Shown here: positions 1 through 6,806 of the stretch, one piece after another
Position numbering within the stretch: position 1 is the first letter of the stretch
Layout of the letters: each line of letters begins with the position of its first letter
Source of the DNA: Lachnospiraceae bacterium UBA7027
Lineage (GTDB): Bacteria; Bacillota; Clostridia; Lachnospirales; Lachnospiraceae
Length of the DNA: 8,333 nucleotides
Direction: 5' to 3'
Assembly: GCA_002494135.1 (NCBI GenBank)
Contig: DLBG01000021.1
Span: 1 to 8,333, forward strand
The notes under the pieces: model-generated
Told to the model about the DNA's origin: nothing
Databases searched by the model: none
The model's input: the letters and a program-made list of their open reading frames with translations, nothing else
Translations under genes and position numbers: made by a program

Positions 1-155
1 TCGAAAGTACCGAATCCAACTAACTGAACCTTTCCGTCTTTCTTCTTTAATTCTTTCTTAACTACCTCTGTGAAAGCGTTAACTGCCTTCTCAGCATCTT
101 TCTTTGTTAAACCAGCCTGATCAGCGATTGCTGCAACTAATTCTGTCTTGTTCAT
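1..155 (-). CDS. hup: HU-family DNA-binding protein (5' part; gene runs off the left edge)
   Basis: Small basic histone-like protein that binds and bends DNA as a dimer in the nucleoid. The visible 51 codons start MNKTELVAAIADQAGL and reach VQLVGFGTF. This is the typical HU N-terminal helix-turn-helix dimerisation part (MNKxELxxxIAxxAGLxKKxA) followed by the GFGxF start of the beta-sheet body. The DNA-binding arms and C-terminus lie outside the window. The start is fixed by a strong GAGGAGGAGT ribosome binding site at 161-170. It has its own promoter in the gap behind cca, so it is probably transcribed both independently and, at a low level, by read-through. Family assignment is very secure; the exact paralogue cannot be told. 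Confidence 0.95.
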   Translation of the reverse strand, partial: MNKTELVAAIADQAGLTKKDAEKAVNAFTEVVKKELKKKDGKVQLVGFGTF

Positions 156-221
156 TATGAACTCCTCCTCTTTATAAAATAGAATGAATTTTGTCCAACG
201 GTATATCCACCGTCTAATCTA

Positions 222-250
222 TTTATAGTATTTTTCACCCTTTTTGTCAA
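222..250 (-). promoter_or_regulatory. Predicted sigma-A promoter of the HU gene
   Basis: Reading the minus strand, TTGACA (245-250) is followed after 17 bases by TATAAA (222-227), predicting a start of transcription near 215 and a leader of about 60 bases. A perfect consensus -35 and near-consensus -10 suit a highly expressed nucleoid protein. A small hairpin, ACGGT/ACCGT (198-202 and 209-213), falls in the leader just before the ribosome binding site region. Its role is unknown. Confidence 0.8.
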
Positions 251-280
251 GGAGAATACCACAAAATATAGGGTTTTTTG

Positions 281-1639
281 CTATTTTTTTTCATTTTTTC
301 CCCATTTTTCAAGGTTTTTGGGTAACATAACTTGTAAAAGGTAGATTTTATCATTGTTTTCGGGGTGTTCGACCACCTCATCCAACATCAAATTTAAGAG
401 CTCGCCAATCTGTTTTCCGGGTCGGATTCCGCACCCGATTAAGTCGCTTCCGTTGACCGCAAGATTTTTTAGGGAAACACACTCTCCTTTTGCGGTAATT
501 TCAAGGTAATCGGCCTCATTTTTCGCAATCTGGGCAAGTTTTTCTTTTCTTTTATAATCGCTCTGTGCCGAGACGTCCGCTCTCTGGACCGCAAAGAAAT
601 CCGGAAAGAGGTCCTCCCCGAGTTTTCTCATCGCCCGGCGCAGATATCTGCACTCCGGCTCGATGCGGTAATCATGGGCTCTGCAGAGTCTGCTGACACG
701 TTCCGAAGTATCGTTGTCGAATTTAAGCCGTCTTAAGCACTCTGCCGCCAGGTCTGCGGAAACCTCGGGATGACCGCGGAAATGATCCGTTCCGTCCTCA
801 TCCGTCGTTTTACATAAGGGTTTTCCCATATCATGAAACAGCATCGCAAGGCGCAACACCTTATCGGGAGCAATGTGCTGCATGCTCTTTAAGGTATGTT
901 CTCCCACGTTGTAGAAATGATTGATATTGTTCTGCGGTGTCTGCATCATACGGTCGAATTCCGGCAGGAAAACCGCTGTAAGACCGTATTCGTATGCCTC
1001 CCTCAGCCGTTCGGGATGCGGGGAGGTAACCGTTTTTACAAGCTCTGTCTGAATCCGTTCCGCAGAAACCTTTGAAAGCGTCGGTGCCAGTTCCTTTATT
1101 GCCTCCGCCGTGGCCTCATCTAAGATAAAACCGAGCTGTGCCGAGAATCGAATCGCCCGAAGCATACGAAGTGCATCCTCGCCGAAGCGTTCCTTTGCCT
1201 CTCCCACGCAGCGGATGATCCCTCTTTGCAGATCCTGCTGCCCGTCAAACAAATCCATCAGCCCTTCTTCCTCATTATATGCCATGGCATTGATGGTAAA
1301 ATCCCTGCGCCTTAAATCCTCTCTCAGGCTCGCGGTAAACGTAACATCCTTCGGATGTCTTCCGTCCTCATATTCGCCGTCAATGCGGTAAGTGGTCACC
1401 TCGTAGCCCGTCCGGTTTAAGAGAACCGTTACGGTACCATGGGCGATTCCGGTATCAACGGTACGGTGAAACAGTGATTTTACCTGTGCGGGAAGCGCGG
1501 AAGTGGTGATGTCCCAGTCGTTCGGTTCCTTGCCAAGAAGGCAGTCTCTGACGCATCCGCCTACGGCGTATGCCTCAAATCCTGCCTTGTTTAATGTTTC
1601 GATTATTCTTTTGACATCCTCGGGAAGTCTAAACTGCAT
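281..1639 (-). CDS. cca: CCA tRNA nucleotidyltransferase with HD domain
   Basis: Adds or repairs the 3'-terminal CCA of tRNAs from CTP and ATP without a template, in the cytoplasm. The 452-residue product has the class II nucleotidyltransferase head: GGCVRD (27-32), the metal-binding DWD (41-43), RRDFTINAMA (111-120) and the base-selecting EDALR motif with RMLRAIRF (154-165). These mark a CCA-adding enzyme rather than a poly(A) polymerase. A C-terminal HD-type region follows, with GEHT (H248), LFHDMGKP (HD at 269-270) and GH at 279-280, suggesting a metal-dependent phosphohydrolase module as in many bacterial CCA enzymes. A GTG at 1660 would add seven residues, but AGGAGG at 1645-1650 lies five bases before ATG 1639, so that ATG is chosen. 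The gene begins 29 bases after the upstream ligase gene and is probably cotranscribed with it. The stop is TAG, and no terminator is visible before the HU promoter. Confidence 0.95.
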   Translation of the reverse strand: MQFRLPEDVKRIIETLNKAGFEAYAVGGCVRDCLLGKEPNDWDITTSALPAQVKSLFHRTVDTGIAHGTVTVLLNRTGYEVTTYRIDGEYEDGRHPKDVTFTASLREDLRRRDFTINAMAYNEEEGLMDLFDGQQDLQRGIIRCVGEAKERFGEDALRMLRAIRFSAQLGFILDEATAEAIKELAPTLSKVSAERIQTELVKTVTSPHPERLREAYEYGLTAVFLPEFDRMMQTPQNNINHFYNVGEHTLKSMQHIAPDKVLRLAMLFHDMGKPLCKTTDEDGTDHFRGHPEVSADLAAECLRRLKFDNDTSERVSRLCRAHDYRIEPECRYLRRAMRKLGEDLFPDFFAVQRADVSAQSDYKRKEKLAQIAKNEADYLEITAKGECVSLKNLAVNGSDLIGCGIRPGKQIGELLNLMLDEVVEHPENNDKIYLLQVMLPKNLEKWGKNEKK

Positions 1640-1644
1640 CTGAA

Positions 1645-1650
1645 CCTCCT
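1645..1650 (-). promoter_or_regulatory. Ribosome binding site deciding the cca start
   Basis: AGGAGG on the minus strand is five bases upstream of ATG 1639. Starting at the upstream GTG (1660) would put this perfect Shine-Dalgarno inside the coding region, so the shorter protein is preferred. Confidence 0.85.
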
Positions 1651-1668
1651 GTGGAAGCACTCCCTGCT

Positions 1669-4185
1669 TTAAGCGGTCTCGATGCTGTCTGCCTTGGCAA
1701 GACCGTATTTCTCAACGGCTGCTTCACGCATCTTGTATTTTAAAATCTTACCGGCCGCGTTCATGGGGAATCCGTCCACGATATCCACATATTTCGGAAC
1801 TTTGTGTTTCGCCATATGGGAACGAACATAATCCTTGATTTCTTCTTCTGTAAGAGTAACCCCTTCCTTGGGTACTACGCAAGCACAGATTTCCTCGCCG
1901 AGCTGTTCATCGGGCACACCGATTACCTGAACGTCCTTTACGGACTCGTGTGTATAGATGAATTCCTCGATTTCCTTCGGATAAATATTCTCACCGCCTC
2001 GGATAATCATATCCTTTAATCGTCCGGTGATACGGAAATTGCCTTCCGGAGTTCTGCATGCCAGGTCACCGGTATGAAGCCATCCGTCCTTGTCAATTGC
2101 CTGAGCGGTAGCCATGGGCATTTTATAATAGCCCTTCATAATATTGTAGCCTCTTGCCACGAACTCACCGTTTACGCCGTCGGGAACTTCTTCTCCGGTC
2201 TCGGGATCAATGATCTTGCATTCCACTCCGGGCAGGGGACTGCCAACGGTATTTACACGTACCTCGATCGGATCTTCGGTGCTGGACATGGTACATCCGG
2301 GGGAAGCTTCGGTCTGACCGTATACGATGGTGATTTCGCTCATGTGCATTTTCTCCACCACATCCTTCATAACGGAAATGGGACAGGGAGATCCGGCCAT
2401 AATTCCGGTTCTCATATAGGAAAAATCGGTTTTTTCAAAATCTTCATGCTCCAGCATGGCAATGAACATGGTCGGAACGCCGTGGAAGCAGGTGATTTTC
2501 TCACGATTGATGCAGGCAAGCGCCGGCTTCGTGGAGAAATACGGAATCGGTGAAATCGTAACACCGTGGGTCATGGATGCCGTCATGGCAAGTACCATAC
2601 CGAAACAGTGGAACATGGGAACCTGAATCATCATACGATCCGCAGTGGACAGATCCATACGGTCACCGATGCATTTTCCGTTATTTACCACATTATAATG
2701 TGTCAGCATGACACCCTTCGGGAAACCGGTGGTTCCGGAGGTGTACTGCATGTTGCAGACATCATGTTTGTCAACCAGGGAAGATCTTCTGTAGACTTCT
2801 TCAATGGGGACGGTCTTTGCCAGATCCAGTGCTTCCTGCCAGGTTAAGCATCCGGGCTGGCGGCTGCTTACATTGATGATATGGCGAAGGAACGGAAGTC
2901 TCTTGCAGTGAAGTGCCTTGCCGGGTGTATTGGTGGCAAGTTCGGGACAGAGTTCTGCCATAATCTCGTTATAGTGGGAATCACGGAAGCCGTCAATCAT
3001 AACCAGGGTATGGGTATCGGAGTTACGAAGCAGATATTCCGCCTCGTGGATTTTATACGCGGTATTCATGGTAACAAGTACCGCACCGATACGGCAGCAG
3101 GCCCAGAAGGAAATATACCACTGCGGCACATTGGTTGCCCAGATTGCCACATGGGTACCCTGCTTTACACCGAGGGCGATTAAGGATCTTGCAAACTCAT
3201 CGACATCGTCACGGAACTCTTTGTAAGTTCTGGTATAGTCCAGTGTCGTGTAACGGAATGCATACTGGTCCGGGAATTCCTCCACCATGCGGTCAAGTAC
3301 CTGCGGGAAAGTCTTGTCGATAATCTCTTCCTTTTTCCAGATGAACTTACCGGTTCCGGCACGGTTGGAATACAGACCGTGATCCGCGGTAACGGTTTCT
3401 CTTTCATACTGGCTCATGTAATTCACGAAATGCGGGAATACGATTCCGGGATCGGACAGCTCACTTAACCATGCGGGAATCCACTCAAAGGAAACAAACC
3501 CTTCGTAGTTCACGCTCTGCAGGGCAAGCATCAGATCGGCAATCGGAAGGTTTCCTTCGCCCATCAGGCAGTAACCGTTCTCGTCGGAGTCTTTGATATG
3601 TACGTGTTTTACATATGCACCCAGGTTCTGAATGGTGGTTTCGGGACTCTCTCCGCCGTGACGTACGGTGTGATGAATATCCCAGAGCGCAGCCACGTTG
3701 TCTCTTGCAAACACATTTAAAACATTACGCAGACGCTCGGTATTCGCATAGGCCCCGATGGTCTCCAAAAGCAGGGAGACACCGTTTAAATCCGCCTCTT
3801 TGAAGGTCTGACGGATGCATTCGATTACCGGCTCGTCATCGATTTCGTCGCCGACGGTTTTTCCGGCTCTTAAACGGATTGCCGGACAGTTTAAAATCTT
3901 CGCAACACGGATATATTCACGGATTTCTTCCACATTCTTTTCCACGCGGCCGGGATCCGCCACGTCACAGGTTGCGTCCAGGCAGGGAATAACAAGCTGC
4001 ATCTGGAAGATTTTTCTTGCGGTTTCCAGAATATTCTCATTGTTGAACGGTCTGTTCTTTCCGGAGAATACTTCTCTTTTGATATCATGAATTTCGATGC
4101 CGGCAAACTGCAGATCCTTTGCGGTTGCATAACAGTCTGTCCAGTCAAAATCATCCCATCCGTTTGTACTAAAAGATAATTTCAT
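1669..4185 (-). CDS. Fusion of a sugar-isomerase/epimerase-type TIM barrel with an AMP-forming acyl-CoA ligase
   Basis: Single uninterrupted 838-residue ORF. Residues 1 to about 260 resemble the xylose-isomerase-like / AP-endonuclease-2 barrel. Likely metal ligands sit at the expected strand ends: E141 (LLLETIGA), D169 (ALWDIHHT), H196 (HVHIKDS) and E234 (SFEW). From about 285 onwards it is a full-length AMP-dependent acyl-CoA synthetase: phosphate-binding YTSGTTGFPKG (481-491), adenine-binding VYGQTEA (621-627), HTGD (704-707), hinge ITGRLKDMIIRGGENIYP (719-736) and catalytic lysine K813 in NAAGKILK. Known members of this class join a carboxylic acid to CoA through an acyl-adenylate. The acid used here cannot be read from sequence; a fatty or branched short- or medium-chain acid is plausible. 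The start is ATG 4185 after AAAGGG, 14 bases behind the leuA-like stop, so it belongs to the leucine T-box operon. The fusion is unusual, and no frameshift or stop suggests an assembly error. Confidence 0.88.
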   Translation of the reverse strand: MKLSFSTNGWDDFDWTDCYATAKDLQFAGIEIHDIKREVFSGKNRPFNNENILETARKIFQMQLVIPCLDATCDVADPGRVEKNVEEIREYIRVAKILNCPAIRLRAGKTVGDEIDDEPVIECIRQTFKEADLNGVSLLLETIGAYANTERLRNVLNVFARDNVAALWDIHHTVRHGGESPETTIQNLGAYVKHVHIKDSDENGYCLMGEGNLPIADLMLALQSVNYEGFVSFEWIPAWLSELSDPGIVFPHFVNYMSQYERETVTADHGLYSNRAGTGKFIWKKEEIIDKTFPQVLDRMVEEFPDQYAFRYTTLDYTRTYKEFRDDVDEFARSLIALGVKQGTHVAIWATNVPQWYISFWACCRIGAVLVTMNTAYKIHEAEYLLRNSDTHTLVMIDGFRDSHYNEIMAELCPELATNTPGKALHCKRLPFLRHIINVSSRQPGCLTWQEALDLAKTVPIEEVYRRSSLVDKHDVCNMQYTSGTTGFPKGVMLTHYNVVNNGKCIGDRMDLSTADRMMIQVPMFHCFGMVLAMTASMTHGVTISPIPYFSTKPALACINREKITCFHGVPTMFIAMLEHEDFEKTDFSYMRTGIMAGSPCPISVMKDVVEKMHMSEITIVYGQTEASPGCTMSSTEDPIEVRVNTVGSPLPGVECKIIDPETGEEVPDGVNGEFVARGYNIMKGYYKMPMATAQAIDKDGWLHTGDLACRTPEGNFRITGRLKDMIIRGGENIYPKEIEEFIYTHESVKDVQVIGVPDEQLGEEICACVVPKEGVTLTEEEIKDYVRSHMAKHKVPKYVDIVDGFPMNAAGKILKYKMREAAVEKYGLAKADSIETA

Positions 4186-4199
4186 TTCTCTGCCCTTTC

Positions 4200-5612
4200 T
4201 TATTCGTTCTTGCTGTCAAATACAATCTTGTTGATGGCATTTAAGTATGCGCGGATACTTGCACCGATAATGTCGGTGGAAATTCCGTTTCCGGAATACA
4301 GTTTTCCGTTGTAACGGAGTTTTACGAGCGCGTTTCCGACTGCTTCGCTTCCTTCGGTAACGGACTGAATCTGAAAATCATCCAGTTCGTAATGAACGCC
4401 GACTACCATCTCCACCGCTAAAAACGCTGCCGCAATCGGACCGTCTCCAGAGCTTAATCCCTTTAACTGGTTTCCGTCTTTTTCCAGGGTTACCTGTGCG
4501 GTCGGGGTAATGATGTTGCCGCTGTTGATGACAAAGTTTACAAGCTGGTAGGTCGGTGCAACCTGTAACGATGCGGTTGCGATAATGGCCTCCATTTCCT
4601 TGGTTCCGACTTTCTTTTTCTCGGAAACTCTCTTGAATTCCTTATATACTTTCGCATTATCGTCATCGGATAATTCATAACCGAGTTTTTTAATCACACG
4701 GATTACTTTGGAGATATCCGCATTTTCATCCAGATCCAGTTCCTCATGTTTTGGCTCTTCCTTTTCGAAGATGTTGGTTCCACCGCTGCGGCTGCCCTCC
4801 ATCCAGAAAAGTTTTCTTAAGGTTTTCTCCACCTCGGGACGCTTTTGTGCGATTTCCATTTCCAGGGAATCACCGCGCTCCGTCACCATGTTGACGATGG
4901 CTTCCAGTTTGGGTGCCGCCTTACCGATTAAGGACGTTTTTACTTCCACCGCACCGCTCCGGATACAGGTTACCGCATTGGCGGTGGCCATATTCAGGTT
5001 GTCCGAGCAGGTAACGGAAACAGCAACGTTTTCGCCTTCTTCCTTTAACATCGCAAGAATGGTATCCATCAGGGAATCAAATTCTTCCGGAAGCATCACA
5101 CCCGCCGTATCCTCTAAATCCACCAAAGTGGCGCCTGCCTTTACCGCGGAGAGAATCACCGTGCAGAGGAAGTCTTTCTCGCTTCTGGTTGCATCTTTAC
5201 AGGAGAATTCCACCTCCGGGCAAAGCGTCTTTGCATAGGATACAATGGCGGGAACAAGTTCGAGAATCTTCTTCGGCTTCATGCCGCAGACATATTCCAT
5301 CTGTACGGGTGAAGTCGGTACGCTAATGCAGATTCTGGGTTTCTTAGCATTGGCAAGCGCTGCCATAGCCTTGTCTACCTCATCCCTGTCCAGTCCCGCT
5401 TCCACACAAAGAACACTGTTTTTAATCACGGGAGCGAGGGATTTTACCAGAAGGCTTTCCGTCTGGCCGACCGTCTTCGGCATTTCAATGACATCCGTCA
5501 TTAACAAATCAAGCTGTTTGGCAACTTCCATTTTCTCCTTGAAACTCAGCGTACTTTTCGTGCTGTTGCAGGATTCCTTAATCGTTACATCGGCGATTCT
5601 GATTCTGTTCAT
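4200..5612 (-). CDS. 2-isopropylmalate-synthase-like protein with degenerate active site and conserved LeuA C-terminal domain
   Basis: 470 residues in the order of the LeuA family: an HMGL-like TIM barrel (about 1-270), a linker subdomain (about 290-345) and the LeuA dimer/allosteric domain (about 348-465). The C-terminal domain is well conserved (SSGDGPIAAAF, 387-397; QSVTEGSEAVG, 416-426; YSGNGISTDIIGAS, 439-452). The barrel keeps the fold (DATRSEKDFLC, 140-150; MATANAV, 208-214) but not the chemistry. The family signature DTTLRDGEQ reads DVTIKESCN (8-16), so the substrate Arg and metal Asp become K12 and E13. The metal motif HCHND reads TCSDN (201-205). FSPEDASR reads FSCKDATR (136-143). 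The GERAGN loop is not recognisable. True isopropylmalate synthase activity (acetyl-CoA plus 2-oxoisovalerate) is therefore doubtful. It could be a leucine-binding pseudoenzyme, a regulatory subunit, or an enzyme with altered chemistry. It lies directly behind a leucine T-box. The start is ATG 5612, supported by AAAGGA seven bases upstream; a longer start at 5669 falls in the terminator tail. Confidence 0.85.
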   Translation of the reverse strand: MNRIRIADVTIKESCNSTKSTLSFKEKMEVAKQLDLLMTDVIEMPKTVGQTESLLVKSLAPVIKNSVLCVEAGLDRDEVDKAMAALANAKKPRICISVPTSPVQMEYVCGMKPKKILELVPAIVSYAKTLCPEVEFSCKDATRSEKDFLCTVILSAVKAGATLVDLEDTAGVMLPEEFDSLMDTILAMLKEEGENVAVSVTCSDNLNMATANAVTCIRSGAVEVKTSLIGKAAPKLEAIVNMVTERGDSLEMEIAQKRPEVEKTLRKLFWMEGSRSGGTNIFEKEEPKHEELDLDENADISKVIRVIKKLGYELSDDDNAKVYKEFKRVSEKKKVGTKEMEAIIATASLQVAPTYQLVNFVINSGNIITPTAQVTLEKDGNQLKGLSSGDGPIAAAFLAVEMVVGVHYELDDFQIQSVTEGSEAVGNALVKLRYNGKLYSGNGISTDIIGASIRAYLNAINKIVFDSKNE

Positions 5613-5619
5613 GATGTTT

Positions 5620-5625
5620 TCCTTT
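5620..5625 (-). promoter_or_regulatory. Ribosome binding site deciding the start of the leuA-like gene
   Basis: AAAGGA on the minus strand is seven bases before ATG 5612. The alternative in-frame ATG at 5669 has no such site and sits at the U-tract end of the T-box terminator. Between the two lies a weak hairpin (GCAGG/CCTGC) whose role is unknown. Confidence 0.75.
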
Positions 5626-5669
5626 CTTTTTGGAGTATGCGTTTCCTGCAGGTTCTTTGCCCTGCGCAT

Positions 5670-5702
5670 AAAAAAATCCCGAAAGCCTTTTCGGCTTTCG
5701 GG
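5670..5702 (-). terminator. Rho-independent terminator of the T-box attenuator
   Basis: On the minus strand, CCCGAAAGCC and GGCTTTCGGG form a perfect 10-base-pair stem with a GAAAA loop, followed by A and seven T (5670-5676). The CCCGA of its 5' arm is also needed for the antiterminator, so the two structures exclude each other. Confidence 0.95.
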
Positions 5703-5935
5703 ACGATAATTTCTTACCGCGGTACCACCCGACTTGTTGCTCTTACAACCACTCTGTCAGATACTATCATATCTGTGACTGCGATAACGGGGTCTTCCGG
5801 AATTCCTTACTCATCGTTCGGGAATCCTGCTCGGGAGTGAGACTGCAACCATTCTTCCGTACCGGCTTACACCAGCCGCCGGCTCTCTGAAACTTCCGAA
5901 TGAAGCATAATTCCTTCATGGCATTTTTCACGATT
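5670..5935 (-). promoter_or_regulatory. T-box leader, predicted tRNA-Leu specificity
   Basis: Minus-strand RNA leader that senses uncharged tRNA and switches between terminator and antiterminator. The conserved T-box GGGTGGTACCGCGG is at 5717-5730. Its TGGT bulge (5724-5727) would pair with ACCA, fitting the discriminator base A of tRNA-Leu. Stem I is closed by GGAATTATGC (5905-5914) with GCAGGATTCC (5821-5830). It contains AGAGAG and the distal CCGG...CCGG element. The specifier loop carries CTC followed by A (5839-5841), a leucine codon, just above a GA kink-turn-like base. A stem II/pseudoknot-like CGTTATCGC (5781-5789) and two small stems (CAGATA/TATCTG at 5758-5775, and GTTG/CAAC) follow. 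Antiterminator pairing TCGGG with CCCGA competes with the terminator arm. The leader is predicted to raise expression of the downstream genes when leucyl-tRNA charging falls. Class assignment is very secure; the specifier frame was read by eye. Confidence 0.93.
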
Positions 5936-5941
5936 AGACTA

Positions 5942-5970
5942 ATAATAATCAGTTTTTTTTACGTTGTCAA
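5942..5970 (-). promoter_or_regulatory. Promoter of the leucine T-box operon
   Basis: TTGACA (5965-5970) is followed after exactly 17 bases by TATTAT (5942-5947), predicting a transcription start near 5935, just before T-box stem I. The -35 box is only seven bases beyond the stop of the upstream membrane-protein gene, and no terminator is visible between them. Read-through from that gene would still pass through the attenuator. Confidence 0.85.
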
Positions 5971-5977
5971 TTATTTT

Positions 5978-6730
5978 TTACTGAAAATTATTCCCGTTGT
6001 TATCAATGAACGGATCTTTTACAACTCCGTATCCGCCGTTTCCTGTGTAATTCGATGCAAAACCGGAGCCGGCGAAAGCAGTCTCCTGTGCCTTCTTATC
6101 CTTAATGGTTCTCATAACGGCGAATGCTCCCAAAACACAGCCGAACACCATCAAAATCAATCCGCCGAAGATAAATCCGAGATTGGAACTGGAATTGTTC
6201 ATAAGTACATAGGGAACAATCAGTTCATCGATTTCGGAAGAAGAATAGCCCATATCCTGAAGGTATTCTCTCATATACTTCTTGTCGTTGCTGCTCATTT
6301 TACGGATATATCCGTCAATGTGAATGGGTTCGGTAGTAAACGCTACCGTGCCTGTTTCATCGTTCCACCACTCCCAGCTCTCATCAACAAGCTTGTCATA
6401 CTTCGCAAAATTCTCTTTTGTTACGGCAACGCCCATGAAGCCGCCCATATAAAGTCTTCCGTCGTCTGCCTGATACAGATCCGGAATGGTATAAAACTGC
6501 GAAGTAACCGTGCCGTCTTTTTCGTAAAGCATATAAGGATCCATTAAGAAATCCAGATCCACAACAACATGCTGGCTGCCGTGAAGCGTGCTCCAGTCAA
6601 TAGAGTATAAATCCTTTGCAGGCTGTCTTAAACTGATGTTAAGAATCAGTCCGTAAACAAGCATGAATATACCGAAAACCAATGCTACTACAGTAGAAAT
6701 CCACAATCTGATTTTTGAAAAAACAAACAT
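5978..6730 (-). CDS. Two-pass membrane protein of unknown function
   Basis: 250 residues, not recognised. Two hydrophobic segments are clear: residues about 10-33 (WISTVVALVFGIFMLVYGLI region) and about 184-206 (LGFIFGGLILMVFGCVLGAF). Between them lies a roughly 150-residue acidic, aromatic-rich domain with QHVVVDLDFLMDPYMLYE (53-70) and DESWEWWNDETG (116-127). By the positive-inside rule (KIR before the first segment, RTIKDKK after the second) this domain should face the outside, and both ends should be cytoplasmic. The tail is Gly/Asn-rich (GSGFASNYTGNGGYG, 221-235). The start ATG 6730 has AAAGGGG six bases upstream and its own promoter at 6771-6799. It sits directly upstream of the leucine T-box operon with no terminator between, which may be chance. 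Confidence 0.85.
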   Translation of the reverse strand: MFVFSKIRLWISTVVALVFGIFMLVYGLILNISLRQPAKDLYSIDWSTLHGSQHVVVDLDFLMDPYMLYEKDGTVTSQFYTIPDLYQADDGRLYMGGFMGVAVTKENFAKYDKLVDESWEWWNDETGTVAFTTEPIHIDGYIRKMSSNDKKYMREYLQDMGYSSSEIDELIVPYVLMNNSSSNLGFIFGGLILMVFGCVLGAFAVMRTIKDKKAQETAFAGSGFASNYTGNGGYGVVKDPFIDNNGNNFQ

Positions 6731-6770
6731 TTCAATCCCCTTTCTGAGACAGTAAAATCACAACAACTAC

Positions 6771-6799
6771 AGTATATCGAATATATCCGTTTTAAGCAA
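6771..6799 (-). promoter_or_regulatory. Likely proximal promoter of the membrane-protein gene
   Basis: TTGCTT (6794-6799), a 17-base spacer and TATACT (6771-6776) predict a start near 6764 and a leader of about 33 bases carrying AAAGGGG. The -35 box overlaps a perfect 7-base dyad, ATCCGTT/AACGGAT (6785-6791 and 6798-6804), that could be an operator or an RNA hairpin for transcripts arriving from upstream. Confidence 0.6.
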
Positions 6800-6804
6800 C
6801 GGAT
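6785..6804. repeat. 7-base inverted repeat overlapping a promoter -35 box
   Basis: ATCCGTT and AACGGAT are separated by six bases. In DNA it straddles the proximal promoter -35 element; in a transcript from the distal promoter it would fold as a hairpin just after the terminator. It is too short to assign a regulator. Confidence 0.5.
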
Positions 6805-6806
6805 AA

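Noticed and set aside
2074..2553. Plus-strand ORF of 159 codons, antisense to the acyl-CoA ligase
   Set aside because: It lies wholly opposite a clearly conserved coding region, has no ribosome binding site or promoter and has a His/Gly-rich composition typical of antisense shadow frames.
4708..5238. Plus-strand ORF of 176 codons opposite the leuA-like gene
   Set aside because: Shadow frame, rich in Ser from reverse-complemented codons, with no start signals; the opposite strand is clearly the coding one.
4200..5612. Calling the gene leuA with confident isopropylmalate synthase activity
   Set aside because: The overall family match is clear, but the metal- and substrate-binding signatures are replaced, so a confident enzyme name would overstate the evidence.
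5613..5669. Longer N-terminus (19 extra residues) for the leuA-like protein
   Set aside because: The upstream ATG lies at the terminator U-tract, lacks a ribosome binding site, and the family normally begins close to the first barrel strand.
5900..6547. Plus-strand ORF of 215 codons opposite the membrane protein and T-box promoter
   Set aside because: It overlaps the promoter and start of the T-box leader and the antisense of a gene with a good ribosome binding site; no recognisable domain or ribosome binding site of its own.
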